A DNA stretch of 33,639 bases, taken from contig CAMCBW010000056.1 of the NCBI GenBank assembly GCA_945873105.1, forward strand, positions 1 to 33,639, in the 5' to 3' direction. Positions within the stretch are counted from its first letter, which is position 1; every line of letters starts with the position of its first letter. Below, piece after piece: positions 16,037 through 23,978 of the stretch. The translations under genes were made by a program, and so were the position numbers. The DNA comes from Tangfeifania diversioriginum. Its GTDB lineage: Bacteria; Bacteroidota; Bacteroidia; Bacteroidales; Prolixibacteraceae. The notes under the pieces are model-generated. The model saw nothing but the letters and a program-made list of their open reading frames with translations, did no database searches and was not told where the DNA came from.

Positions 16037-17161
16037 ATGGCCATAACTATCAGAAAAGTAGAAAACAAAAAAGATCTCCGTCTTTTTATCCATCTGCCTG
16101 CAGAAATTCACAAGGAGCATCCCAACTGGGTACCACCGCTTTACATGGACGAGTGGGATTATTTCAACCCGAAGAAAAACGGATTGTTTGATCATTGTGA
16201 ATACCTGCTCCTGCTTGCCTACAGGGGTGATAAATGTGTGGGGCGCTGCATGGGGCTCATCAGCAAGGATTACAACCAATCGCACAACGAGAATTATGTT
16301 CGTTTCTCCAACGTGGAGACATGGAACGACCAGGAAGTATTTGATGCCTTGATCAACCATGTGGCAGCGTGGGGGAAATCCTTTGGAATGGAAAAGATCA
16401 TTGGTCCTTTTGCATTTTCGGACAAGGATCCGCAGGGGTTCTTAATCGAGGGATATGACGAGCCTGTCGTGATTGCCTCCAACTGCAATTTCCCCTATAT
16501 GGTGAATTTGACAGAAGCTTCGGGCTTTACCAAGAAGGTGGATTGCGTTGTCTACAAGATTCCGATCCCGGATGAAATACCCCCGCTTCACCAAAAGATC
16601 CTGGAACGTGCAGAGAAACAAAATACCAATTTAAGGTTACTGGAATTCACCTCCAGGCGGAAAATCAAACCACTCATCCATTCTGCCCTTGAGCTGGTGA
16701 ACAAAACATTTGTAGATATCTATGGATTTGTACCCTTCAACGAGAAGGAGATGGATGATTTTGCCAACAAATACCTCTTCCTGATCAATCCAAGGTTTGT
16801 GAAGCTGATCGTGAATGAGCAAAACGAGCTCATTGCCTTGTTTATTGCCATGGCAGATATCAGCGAAGGCATCAAAAAATCAAAGGGCTATTTATTTCCT
16901 TTCGGAATATTTCACATTTTCGCTGCCGCACGCAAGACCAAGCAGGTTAACCTATTGCTGGGGGCCATCGACCCTCGTTACCAGGGCCGGGGACTGGATG
17001 TCTGGATGGGGTTGAGTCTCGTCAGATCTGCCAGGGAGGCCGGAAAGAATGTCATGGACTCTCACCTCGAATTGGAGTACAACACCAAGGTACGGGCTGA
17101 GATGGAAAAATTTGGCGGAGTCGTTTACAAGAAATTCAGAATTTTCCAGCGGGATATTTAG
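16037..17161 (+). CDS. GNAT-like protein with two acetyltransferase-type modules
   Basis: The protein has 374 residues. The N-terminal half (ITIRKVENKKDLRLFIHLP, then YLLLLAYRGDKCVGRCMG, and a GPFAFSDKDPQGFLIEGYD motif) and the C-terminal half (LLGAIDPRYQGRGLDVWMGL, then ELEYNTKVRAEMEKFGG) each resemble part of a GNAT fold. QGRGL matches the acetyl-CoA pyrophosphate loop, and the ExxN pattern followed by EKFGG matches the GNAT C-terminal motif. I recognise the family as a conserved bacterial protein of about 375 aa without an assigned substrate. The ATG at 16037 is chosen over a TTG at 16028. It stands alone between a repeat element and the cco region. Confidence 0.75.
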   Translation: MAITIRKVENKKDLRLFIHLPAEIHKEHPNWVPPLYMDEWDYFNPKKNGLFDHCEYLLLLAYRGDKCVGRCMGLISKDYNQSHNENYVRFSNVETWNDQEVFDALINHVAAWGKSFGMEKIIGPFAFSDKDPQGFLIEGYDEPVVIASNCNFPYMVNLTEASGFTKKVDCVVYKIPIPDEIPPLHQKILERAEKQNTNLRLLEFTSRRKIKPLIHSALELVNKTFVDIYGFVPFNEKEMDDFANKYLFLINPRFVKLIVNEQNELIALFIAMADISEGIKKSKGYLFPFGIFHIFAAARKTKQVNLLLGAIDPRYQGRGLDVWMGLSLVRSAREAGKNVMDSHLELEYNTKVRAEMEKFGGVVYKKFRIFQRDI

Positions 17162-17176
17162 CAGCTGATTGAAATT

Positions 17177-17399
17177 ATTACACAGAGTTTTTATGACTCC
17201 TTGATGATACTGATCATGTCATTGAAATTGTCGCTTTGTGCAAAATTTACAAGAGAAAAAATGAGTAACACAGAGAGAAAATCGCTAGCGATTTTCCAAC
17301 TCTGTGTTACTCTGGGGTTTCTCTAATAAAATTACCCAATTGCAGAAATTGTCATAAACCTACCATTTTAGATTAATAGACATTTATACTCTGTGTAAT
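17177..17399 (+). repeat. Dispersed repeat, copy B, with terminal inverted repeats
   Basis: 17177-17312 matches the reverse complement of 1-148. ATTACACAGAGT at 17177-17188 has its exact inverse ACTCTGTGTAAT at 17388-17399, giving a 223-bp unit with 12-bp terminal inverted repeats. The unit has no ORF. It resembles a miniature mobile or cruciform element (inference). Confidence 0.75.
17263..17312. repeat. Long hairpin inside repeat copy B
   Basis: GAGTAACACAGAG (17263-17275) pairs perfectly with CTCTGTGTTACTC (17300-17312). The inner sequence GAAAATCGC-TA-GCGATTTTC (17277-17296) is itself a perfect palindrome, giving about 22 bp of stem with a small asymmetric bulge. Confidence 0.85.
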
Positions 17400-17487
17400 A
17401 AATTTAAACAGTCTTAGCAGCTGCCTAAGAGAATGATACAGAGGATTTGTAACTCCTGCACCTGGAGGAAATTATCCACATTGCATT

Positions 17488-17527
17488 GAAATCACCCTTT
17501 CTACAGACCAGGGTGATTTCTGTTTTG
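17488..17527 (+). terminator. Terminator-like hairpin
   Basis: GAAATCACCC (17488-17497) pairs perfectly with GGGTGATTTC (17511-17520), followed by TGTTTTG. The T tract is weak. It could end read-through from the GNAT-like gene or an unannotated short transcript. The rest of 17400-17865 contains no gene I can support. Confidence 0.45.
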
Positions 17528-17841
17528 TATGAAACCAACCTGGCTGATACTATCCTATTGGATCACAGACCTCCAAAATCAAACTATAATACTGGGAATG
17601 TGCGCATTAAACCAAATCAATCGCCATTCTCTGCTATCTCACTCCCCATCTGCAATATTTGTAATGATTCTAAATTTCTATCCGGCGCCAATCAAAGGAA
17701 TGGGAAAGCATGAAATTTTTCCAAAAATAAATCTGACATATCATCATATATCACTACTTTACTGATAGTTACACACCACCAGGTTTACCTTGATGGTACG
17801 TATCCATATACTACCTAACAAGTGATACCCCAAGCGGTAAA

Positions 17842-17873
17842 TGTGCCAAGAATTAAAATTATTCTTAAATTTG
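17842..17873 (+). promoter_or_regulatory. Promoter for the cco operon
   Basis: TAAATTTG (17866-17873) matches the -7 consensus exactly, and TGTG (17842-17845) stands 20 nt upstream in place of TTTG. The start would be near 17879, giving a leader of about 40 nt before ccoS. Confidence 0.55.
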
Positions 17874-17890
17874 ACCTGATGGTCTGACCA

Positions 17891-17902
17891 ACTTAGCTAA
17901 GT
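17891..17902. promoter_or_regulatory. 12-bp palindrome downstream of the cco promoter
   Basis: ACTTAGCTAAGT is a perfect palindrome in the predicted leader, about 12 nt after the predicted start. TTGAC (17871) and GTCAA (17901) also form a wider inverted pair. It is a candidate operator; it does not match the FNR box TTGAT-N4-ATCAA. Confidence 0.35.
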
Positions 17903-17918
17903 CAATTCATACCCGTGC

Positions 17919-18092
17919 ATGAACATTCTTTTTATTTTGATAGGAGTAAGTCTTTTTGCCGCCCTGATTTTTTTGGCGATGTTCATTTGGGCTGTTAAGA
18001 CCGGACAATACGAAGACAACTATACGCCTTCTGTACGTATATTGTTTGAAGAGGAGGATGAGGATACAAACACGAAACAATCAACTAAATAG
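17919..18092 (+). CDS. ccoS: cbb3 oxidase maturation protein CcoS
   Basis: This 57-residue protein starts at ATG 17919 and ends at TAG 18090-18092. It has one N-terminal membrane helix (NILFILIGVSLFAALIFLAM) followed by the family signature FIWAVKTGQYED and a short acidic tail (FEEEDED). CcoS is needed to insert heme and copper cofactors into CcoN in the inner membrane. It lies 20 bp upstream of the fused oxidase gene and is the first gene after the predicted promoter. Small length makes it easy to miss, but the sequence pattern and context are convincing. Confidence 0.9.
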   Translation: MNILFILIGVSLFAALIFLAMFIWAVKTGQYEDNYTPSVRILFEEEDEDTNTKQSTK

Positions 18093-18112
18093 TACTCATT
18101 TTTAAACCGCTT

Positions 18113-20269
18113 ATGGAAATTCAAAAATTTAATTACGACAATGCGATTGTAAGGAATTTCATCTTTGCAACGCTGGTGTGGGGCGCCGTGGCTTTGTTGG
18201 TAGGGTTGGTTATTGCTTTGCAACTTGCCTTTCCTGTACTCAATTTCGGATTAGAGTTTACTTCGTTTGGAAGGGTCAGGCCGGTGCATACCAATGCAGT
18301 GATCTTCGCCTTTATTGGCAATGCCATGTTTGCAGGTGTTTATTATTCTTTGCAAAGGGTATTGAAAGCACGTCTGTTCAATGACGTGATTGGAAGAATT
18401 CATTTTTGGGTATGGCAATTCATTATTTTGCTTGCAGCTGTCACCCTGTTGTCAGGCATAACAACCGGTAAAGAGTATGCTGAACTTGAATGGCCGATCG
18501 ACCTGTTGATCGCAGTTGCATGGCTCTCTTTTGGCGCCAACATGATCGGAACGGTGATCAAACGTCGTGAAAAGCACATTTACGCGGCTGTTTGGTGGTA
18601 TCTGGCTACCTTTATTGGGGTTACGATTCTCCATGTCGTCAATTCAATTGAATTACCTGTTTCCCTTTTGAAAAGCTATCCGCTCTATGCCGGTGCGCAG
18701 GATGCCGTCGTACAATGGTGGTATGGGCACAATGCGGTTGCCTTCTTCCTTACCACTCCCTACCTGGGTTTGATGTACTATTACCTTCCGAAGGCTTCGG
18801 GCAGACCCATATACTCCTATCAACTTTCCATCATCCATTTCTGGTCGCTTATCTTTCTATACATGTGGGCAGGACCTCACCACCTTTTGTTCCAGGCATT
18901 ACCAGACTGGGTGCAGGCTTTGGGTGTTACCTTTTCCGTGATGCTGATTGCCCCATCCTGGGGTGGTATGGTGAACGGATTGCTGACGCTTCGTGGGGCA
19001 TGGGACAAAGTAAGGGAAGATCCGGGACTGAAATTCATGGTAATTGCCTTAACTGCCTATGGAATGGCCACTTTCGAGGGACCAATGATGTCGCTCAAGA
19101 GTGTCAATGCGGTCAGCCACTTTACAGACTGGACCATCGCCCACACCCATATTGCGGGGATGGGATGGAACGGCGGCATTATTTTCGCCATGTTCTACTG
19201 GTTGGTTCCCAAACTGTTCAAGACTCCTTTGCACTCTAAAAAAATGGCCAATACCCACTTTTGGATTGCTACCCTTGGAATTCTGCTTTTCGCCATTCCT
19301 CTTTATTGGGCCGGCATCACGCAATGGTTGATGCTCAGGGAATATACCACAGACGGTTTGCTGGCTTATCCAATTTTCATGGAGACTACCGTGCGTATTC
19401 TTCCCATGTACCACATCCGGATTTTGGGTGGAGTGCTGTACCTTACCGGATTCATCATCTTCCTGATCAACATGATCAGGACCATCAAAATTGGTCAGAT
19501 TGTTGCCAACGAAGCAGCCGAAGCCCCTGCTTTGGTCAATACAGCCACCCGCGCCGAAAGTGGTGAAACACCACATCGCTGGGTCGAAAGAAAGGGTGTT
19601 CTGCTTGCGCTCTTCATGTTTATTGCCCTGGCAATTGGTGGCATCGTAGAGATCATACCGATGATGAAGGTTCAATCCAACATCCCGACCATTTCGACTG
19701 TGACCCCCTATACCCCGCTGGAATTGGCGGGTAGGGATATTTACATTGCCAATGGGTGCTACAATTGTCACTCACAGCAGGTTCGTCCGCTAAGATTCGA
19801 AACTGACCGTTATGGTGAGTACTCCAAAATCGGGGAGTTTGTGTACGATCATCCTTTCCAGTGGGGTTCCCGCCGTACGGGTCCGGATCTGGCAAGAGCC
19901 GGTTATATGGGTAGTTCTACCTATAAAACAGCCATTTGGCACATCAACCATTTTGAGAATCCTACCATGGTTGTACCCAACTCCATCATGCCAAACTATG
20001 CATTCCTCTCAAAAAAAGAGGTGGATGTAAACATGTTACCGGCAAAGATCCGGGCAATGAAGATGTTGGGGGTTCCTTATCCGGATGGATTTGACGCCAA
20101 GGCTATTGAGTCTTACCTGGCAGATGCCCAAAAAATTGCCGATGAGCTGAAATTGGCCGGTGTTGACATCAAGCCTACCAAGGAGGTCATTGCAATGATT
20201 GCCTACCTTCACAAGCTCGGAAGGGATATTTCACCTGCAGGCTCACCTGCTGCTAACACAACAAAATAG
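18113..20269 (+). CDS. ccoNO: Fused cbb3 cytochrome c oxidase subunits I and II (CcoN-CcoO)
   Basis: This 718-residue membrane protein is the catalytic core of a high-oxygen-affinity terminal oxidase that reduces O2 to water. The CcoN part (about 1-470) has about twelve membrane helices. Metal ligands are visible: RPVHTNA, the His206 in WWYGHNA, the CuB pair His256-His257 in YMWAGPHH, and THIAGMGWNG for the heme ligands. After a linker, the CcoO part (about 485-718) has one helix (VLLALFMFIALAIGGIVEI) and a covalent heme c site Cys549-x-x-Cys552-His553 in NGCYNCHSQQVRP. Fusion of N and O is common in Bacteroidota. ccoQ follows after 6 bp. Confidence 0.96.
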   Translation: MEIQKFNYDNAIVRNFIFATLVWGAVALLVGLVIALQLAFPVLNFGLEFTSFGRVRPVHTNAVIFAFIGNAMFAGVYYSLQRVLKARLFNDVIGRIHFWVWQFIILLAAVTLLSGITTGKEYAELEWPIDLLIAVAWLSFGANMIGTVIKRREKHIYAAVWWYLATFIGVTILHVVNSIELPVSLLKSYPLYAGAQDAVVQWWYGHNAVAFFLTTPYLGLMYYYLPKASGRPIYSYQLSIIHFWSLIFLYMWAGPHHLLFQALPDWVQALGVTFSVMLIAPSWGGMVNGLLTLRGAWDKVREDPGLKFMVIALTAYGMATFEGPMMSLKSVNAVSHFTDWTIAHTHIAGMGWNGGIIFAMFYWLVPKLFKTPLHSKKMANTHFWIATLGILLFAIPLYWAGITQWLMLREYTTDGLLAYPIFMETTVRILPMYHIRILGGVLYLTGFIIFLINMIRTIKIGQIVANEAAEAPALVNTATRAESGETPHRWVERKGVLLALFMFIALAIGGIVEIIPMMKVQSNIPTISTVTPYTPLELAGRDIYIANGCYNCHSQQVRPLRFETDRYGEYSKIGEFVYDHPFQWGSRRTGPDLARAGYMGSSTYKTAIWHINHFENPTMVVPNSIMPNYAFLSKKEVDVNMLPAKIRAMKMLGVPYPDGFDAKAIESYLADAQKIADELKLAGVDIKPTKEVIAMIAYLHKLGRDISPAGSPAANTTK

Positions 20270-20275
20270 CAAACC

Positions 20276-20455
20276 ATGGGATTTGTAGGCGAAACTTTAA
20301 AGGGAATTGATGGAATTCAGTGGTATTACATTGTCGGTATCCTGCTTTTTGTTGGATTGTTTATAGGGGTGGTGATCCACACCTATACCATTCCCAAAAG
20401 CGATCTGAACAAGTTTAAATCCTCAATTTTCGAACAAGAAGAGTTAAATAAATAA
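20276..20455 (+). CDS. ccoQ: CcoQ-like small membrane subunit
   Basis: A 59-residue ORF from ATG 20276 to TAA 20453-20455. It contains one membrane helix (WYYIVGILLFVGLFIGVVI) followed by HTYTIPKSDLNKFKSSIF, like the small CcoQ/FixQ subunit that stabilises the cbb3 complex. Identification rests mostly on its position between ccoNO and ccoP, its size and its topology, because CcoQ is poorly conserved in sequence. Confidence 0.8.
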   Translation: MGFVGETLKGIDGIQWYYIVGILLFVGLFIGVVIHTYTIPKSDLNKFKSSIFEQEELNK

Positions 20456-20504
20456 TTAAAATAATTTCAATCTGTTCCTAACAACAGAAAAACATCAAAG
20501 TATT

Positions 20505-21071
20505 ATGACAAATAACATTCAAAATGATAAGTTTTTTACCGATCACGATTATGATGGCATTCAGGAGTTAAACAATCCTTCTCCTTACTGGGTGCTGTTT
20601 TTATTCCTTGGTACCATTGTCTTTTCGCTCTTTTATGCGGTTCACTATTTTGGTTTTCCCAACAACGGAAGAGACCAGATCAGCGAATACAACAAACAGA
20701 TGGCCTTGGCAGGCAAGCAATCATCCGATCAGGGACCATCGGACATGATGGCTGCTGCCGTCTTCACCAAGGAGCAGATGGCAGAAGGCGCCAAACTATT
20801 TACGGAGAAAGGTTGCATTGCCTGCCATGGTATGAAAGGTGAAGGAAATGCAATCGGTCCAAACATGACCGATAAGTTCTGGATCCACGGATGCAAACCG
20901 GCCGAACTGGCGAAAGTCATCACCGATGGTATTCCTGAAAAAGGGATGGCACCCTACAAAAGCATGATGACCGATGCTCAAATTAGAAGTAGCGTCGCCT
21001 ATATCTTAGGCACACTGGTCGGATCCAACCCCCCAAATGCAAAAGCCCCGCAAGGAGTCGAGTGTAAATAA
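20505..21071 (+). CDS. ccoP: cbb3 oxidase cytochrome c subunit CcoP (mono-heme)
   Basis: This 188-residue protein has an N-terminal cytoplasmic stretch (DHDYDGIQELNNPSPYW), one membrane helix (about 29-50) and a single periplasmic cytochrome c domain with Cys104-IA-Cys107-His108 and a likely Met ligand in KGMAPY. Proteobacterial CcoP has two heme c domains; only one is present here. It passes electrons to CcoO and CcoN. The LNNPSPYW segment before the helix resembles the usual CcoP N-terminus. ccoG starts 5 bp after its stop. Confidence 0.93.
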   Translation: MTNNIQNDKFFTDHDYDGIQELNNPSPYWVLFLFLGTIVFSLFYAVHYFGFPNNGRDQISEYNKQMALAGKQSSDQGPSDMMAAAVFTKEQMAEGAKLFTEKGCIACHGMKGEGNAIGPNMTDKFWIHGCKPAELAKVITDGIPEKGMAPYKSMMTDAQIRSSVAYILGTLVGSNPPNAKAPQGVECK

Positions 21072-21076
21072 GCCCT

Positions 21077-22447
21077 ATGGAAAAAAATAGCGATCAGGAT
21101 TTTCGGGACCGCCCGAATAACATTGACGCTTCCGGGCAGCGAAAGTGGATCAATGCCAAACAGCCCAAAGGCAAGTGGTATCTGCGAAGAAATATTGTCG
21201 GATACATTTTGCTTGCTTTTCTGATTGTAGCGCCTTTTCTCAAAATTAAGGGGCATCCCTTCATGTTGCTCGACATCCTCAACCGGAAATTCTACATTTT
21301 CGGTCAGATGGTCTTTGCTGAAGATACCTACATATTGGCACTTGTAATGGCTGTCACGGTGGTCTCCATCGTGCTGTTCACCGTGATATTTGGCCGGTTG
21401 TGGTGTGGATGGGCCTGTCCGCAGACCCTGTTTCTAGAACTGGTCTACCGCAAGATTGAATTTCTTTTCGATGGAAACGGAAGAAAGGGCAACAGAAGCA
21501 AGGGAGCGACTTCGGGATCAGGATGGCGCTTTATCGCCAAACATGCCATTTTTGTGATCATCTCCGTGTTTTTTACCAACGTATTCCTGATGTGGTTCAT
21601 TGGTCCGGAGCAGTTGTGGAAAATCATCTCGGAGCCAATCGGTGATCATCTGGTTGGATTCCTTGTAATGATCTTACTCTCAGGCTTCTACTATTGGGTA
21701 TATGCCTTTTTCAGGGAGCAGATTTGTACCCTGTTCTGTCCCTATGGCCGAATGCAGGGGGTCTTGCTCGACAACAATTCCATTTCTGTTATTTACGATT
21801 ACAAACGCGGAGAACCCCGTAATTCAAAAGTAACGGAAGGCGGGGATTGCATCAATTGCCTTCAATGTATCTCCGTATGCCCTACCGGGATTGATATCCG
21901 GAACGGCTCTCAGTTGGAGTGCATCCATTGTACTGCCTGCATCGACGAATGCAACATCGTCATGAAAAAGATCGGCAAACCATACAATCTTATCCGCTAC
22001 GACTCCTTTCAGGGTATCGAAAGTGGCAAAAGATCGTTTGTAAATGTCAGATCCTTGGCCTACACCTTCGTTTTACTCGTACTGATGGTCATTCTGGCCC
22101 TCACGGTAGGTAAAAGAGCCACCATCGACGTTACCCTGTGGCGTGCACAGGGAACCCTCTACCAGCAATTGGACAGCGTAACCTACTCCAACATTTACCA
22201 GATCATGTTTCTGAACAAGGGAAATGAGCCTTTGGAGCTAACACTCAGGTTGCTGGATTCGCAGGAAGGGGAGATCAGCATTGCAGGCGATAAGATAAAT
22301 TTGCCTCCCAATGGGAAACTGAAAGAGGCGCTGATTATTAAGATGAAAAAGAGCGCTCTCAAGGGGAAAGTAACCGAATGTAAAATTGGCCTCTTCAGTG
22401 GCGACCAGTTAAAAGAGAGTGTTACGACAAATTTCCTGGGACCCTGA
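21077..22447 (+). CDS. ccoG: Cytochrome c oxidase accessory protein CcoG (FixG/RdxA-type)
   Basis: This 456-residue membrane ferredoxin has several helices (starting near residues 38, 83, 150, 187 and 335), the CGWACPQTLFLEL and ICTLFCPYGRMQG motifs, and two 4Fe-4S binding clusters, CINCLQCISVCPTG and CIHCTACIDECN. CcoG is proposed to reduce Cu(II) for delivery to the cbb3 oxidase. The C-terminal region after the last helix is an Ig-like periplasmic domain typical of the family. Its stop is followed by 165 bp containing a second promoter for the fixH section. Confidence 0.95.
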   Translation: MEKNSDQDFRDRPNNIDASGQRKWINAKQPKGKWYLRRNIVGYILLAFLIVAPFLKIKGHPFMLLDILNRKFYIFGQMVFAEDTYILALVMAVTVVSIVLFTVIFGRLWCGWACPQTLFLELVYRKIEFLFDGNGRKGNRSKGATSGSGWRFIAKHAIFVIISVFFTNVFLMWFIGPEQLWKIISEPIGDHLVGFLVMILLSGFYYWVYAFFREQICTLFCPYGRMQGVLLDNNSISVIYDYKRGEPRNSKVTEGGDCINCLQCISVCPTGIDIRNGSQLECIHCTACIDECNIVMKKIGKPYNLIRYDSFQGIESGKRSFVNVRSLAYTFVLLVLMVILALTVGKRATIDVTLWRAQGTLYQQLDSVTYSNIYQIMFLNKGNEPLELTLRLLDSQEGEISIAGDKINLPPNGKLKEALIIKMKKSALKGKVTECKIGLFSGDQLKESVTTNFLGP

Positions 22448-22451
22448 AAAT

Positions 22452-22483
22452 TTTGGTTCCATGCTTTACTTGGTGTACCTTTG
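22452..22483 (+). promoter_or_regulatory. Bacteroidota-type promoter for fixH and downstream genes
   Basis: TTTG (22452-22455), 20 nt, TACCTTTG (22476-22483): both boxes match the consensus exactly with ideal spacing. It predicts a leader of about 120 nt before fixH and a transcript separate from ccoSNOQPG. Confidence 0.7.
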
Positions 22484-22612
22484 TGCTATGCCATGTGTTA
22501 TTTGGGCTAAAAAAAAATGTAACTTCACTCCAAATAATACCAGTGATTTCACAAAGGTGTGATGAGCTATTTCATGGCTTCATTGTTACATTAATCTGAA
22601 CAGTAAATCATC

Positions 22613-23053
22613 ATGAAAATCAGTTGGGGAAAAGGCGTCGTGATATTTTTTATCATCTTCTTCATTTGGATATTTCTCTTTGTGTTTTTTGCCATGCGCC
22701 AAAACCTTGATCTTGTAACTGATGACTATTACCAGAAAGGGGCAAAATACAGTGGGCAGATTGAGATCAACAAAAGATCATTGCCTTACCAGGATAGCCT
22801 TCAAATTTATACCACCGAAAATCAGATTCAGATCAGGCCATGCAAACAACTGGAATCTTCGGCCGATTCTATGGAGGTCTATTTTTTCAAATCCAACGAT
22901 AAAACAAAAGACATCCGGTTCAATTTCCAAAAGGGGGATTCTGTTTTGGTCGTTGACAAGCGCATGCTGGTGCATGGAAGGTACCAGGTTTTTATCACCT
23001 GGAGCTATCTTAACCAAAAGTATAGTGTTGTAAAAGTTGTAGATATTCAATAA
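22613..23053 (+). CDS. fixH: FixH/CcoH family protein
   Basis: The 146-residue protein has an N-terminal membrane helix (GVVIFFIIFFIWIFLFVFF) followed by the family hallmark DLVTDDYYQKGAKYSGQI and a periplasmic beta-rich domain. FixH/CcoH acts in assembly of the cbb3 oxidase and is typically found between ccoG and ccoI, as here. The stop codon is directly followed by an AAGTGCCTA-arm repeat element. Confidence 0.9.
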   Translation: MKISWGKGVVIFFIIFFIWIFLFVFFAMRQNLDLVTDDYYQKGAKYSGQIEINKRSLPYQDSLQIYTTENQIQIRPCKQLESSADSMEVYFFKSNDKTKDIRFNFQKGDSVLVVDKRMLVHGRYQVFITWSYLNQKYSVVKVVDIQ

Positions 23054-23171
23054 GAAGTGCCTAAAGTATTTAAAGTGCCTGGAGTGCCTAAAGTTAGGGA
23101 CTCCGATCAAATCAGGATTATGGCCCAAGTACTTTAGGCACTCTAGGCACTTTAGTCACTTTAGGCACTTT
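23054..23171 (+). repeat. ~118-bp AAGTGCCTA-arm element, copy 3
   Basis: Left arm AAGTGCCTAAAGT with further units, core of about 38 bp, right arm ACTTTAGGCACTCTAGGCAC with further units. It aligns with the reverse complement of copy 1 in both arms and core. It fills the whole gap between fixH and the next gene, and its arms could fold into a transcript hairpin that attenuates the genes downstream (inference). Confidence 0.8.
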
Positions 23172-23185
23172 TAAATAAATATATA

Positions 23186-23950
23186 ATGACCATTCTGATT
23201 ACCGCCTTTCTTCTGGGCCTTATGGGAAGCCTGCATTGTGTGGGCATGTGCGGACCACTGGCCCTGAGTTTACCCTTGCGGGGTAAGACCTTGTTTCTGA
23301 AAATCTGGGGAAGCATGCTCTGGAGCTTTGGAAGAATTGTCACCTACAGTATCATGGGAGCCCTGTTCGGATTGATCGGAGTCGGCTTCAAATTGATTGG
23401 CTACCAGCAGATCATCTCTATCGCTGTTGGTGTAACGATGATCCTCTCTGTTATGCTGCCAGCCCTTTTCAAGAAAATTACCTTTGGCAGTCTAAGCTCC
23501 ATTTTCAATCCAGTTAGACGGGGAATGCAAAGGTTGTTTCAGGAGAAGAACAACCGGGCACTCTTCCTGATCGGCATTTTCAATGGACTCCTCCCCTGCG
23601 GACTCGTTTACATGGCCATTGCAGGATCCATCGGAGCTGCAGATCTGCCTCTGGCCATTGGGTACATGGCGCTTTTTGGCCTGGGGACACTCCCCTTGCT
23701 GCTGGTTGTTTCGCTGTTGGGCAATGTTGTCAGCCAGACCATTCGGCAACAAATCAACAAGGTAGTTCCGTTTGTGGTGGTATTGATCGGCATCATTTTT
23801 ATTCTCAGGGGCTCCAATCTGGGTATTCCCTACTTGAGTCCGCCGAAGGCGAAGATGACCCCATCCATGCACATGAAGGCAGACACTGCCAGCGTTACGA
23901 AAGCAGTTAAAGCATCCTGCTGCCACACAGACAGTGCTGAAGTCAAGTAA
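23186..23950 (+). CDS. Sulfite exporter TauE/SafE-type membrane protein (cbb3-linked)
   Basis: The 254-residue protein has about six membrane helices. The first carries GLMGSLHCVGMCGP, with a His and two Cys, and a later one NGLLPCGLVYMA. These motifs define the TauE/SafE-like family regularly encoded next to ccoI in Bacteroidota and Proteobacteria, with a suggested role in metal supply or cytochrome biogenesis; no transport substrate is proven. The hydrophilic C-terminal tail is rich in possible copper ligands (MTPSMHMK and SCCHTD). ccoI follows after 28 bp. Confidence 0.85.
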   Translation: MTILITAFLLGLMGSLHCVGMCGPLALSLPLRGKTLFLKIWGSMLWSFGRIVTYSIMGALFGLIGVGFKLIGYQQIISIAVGVTMILSVMLPALFKKITFGSLSSIFNPVRRGMQRLFQEKNNRALFLIGIFNGLLPCGLVYMAIAGSIGAADLPLAIGYMALFGLGTLPLLLVVSLLGNVVSQTIRQQINKVVPFVVVLIGIIFILRGSNLGIPYLSPPKAKMTPSMHMKADTASVTKAVKASCCHTDSAEVK

Positions 23951-23978
23951 ATCTTAGCAGTTAAAAATCTCAAGCCCA

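Noticed and set aside
15946-16191. ORF encoding FRHSRHFRHSRH
   Set aside because: It is read from the repeat arms; the same peptide pattern appears wherever the arms occur.
17486-17765. Two overlapping ORFs of 75 and 78 codons
   Set aside because: No coding pattern, promoter or family resemblance; one starts at a TTG inside a hairpin.
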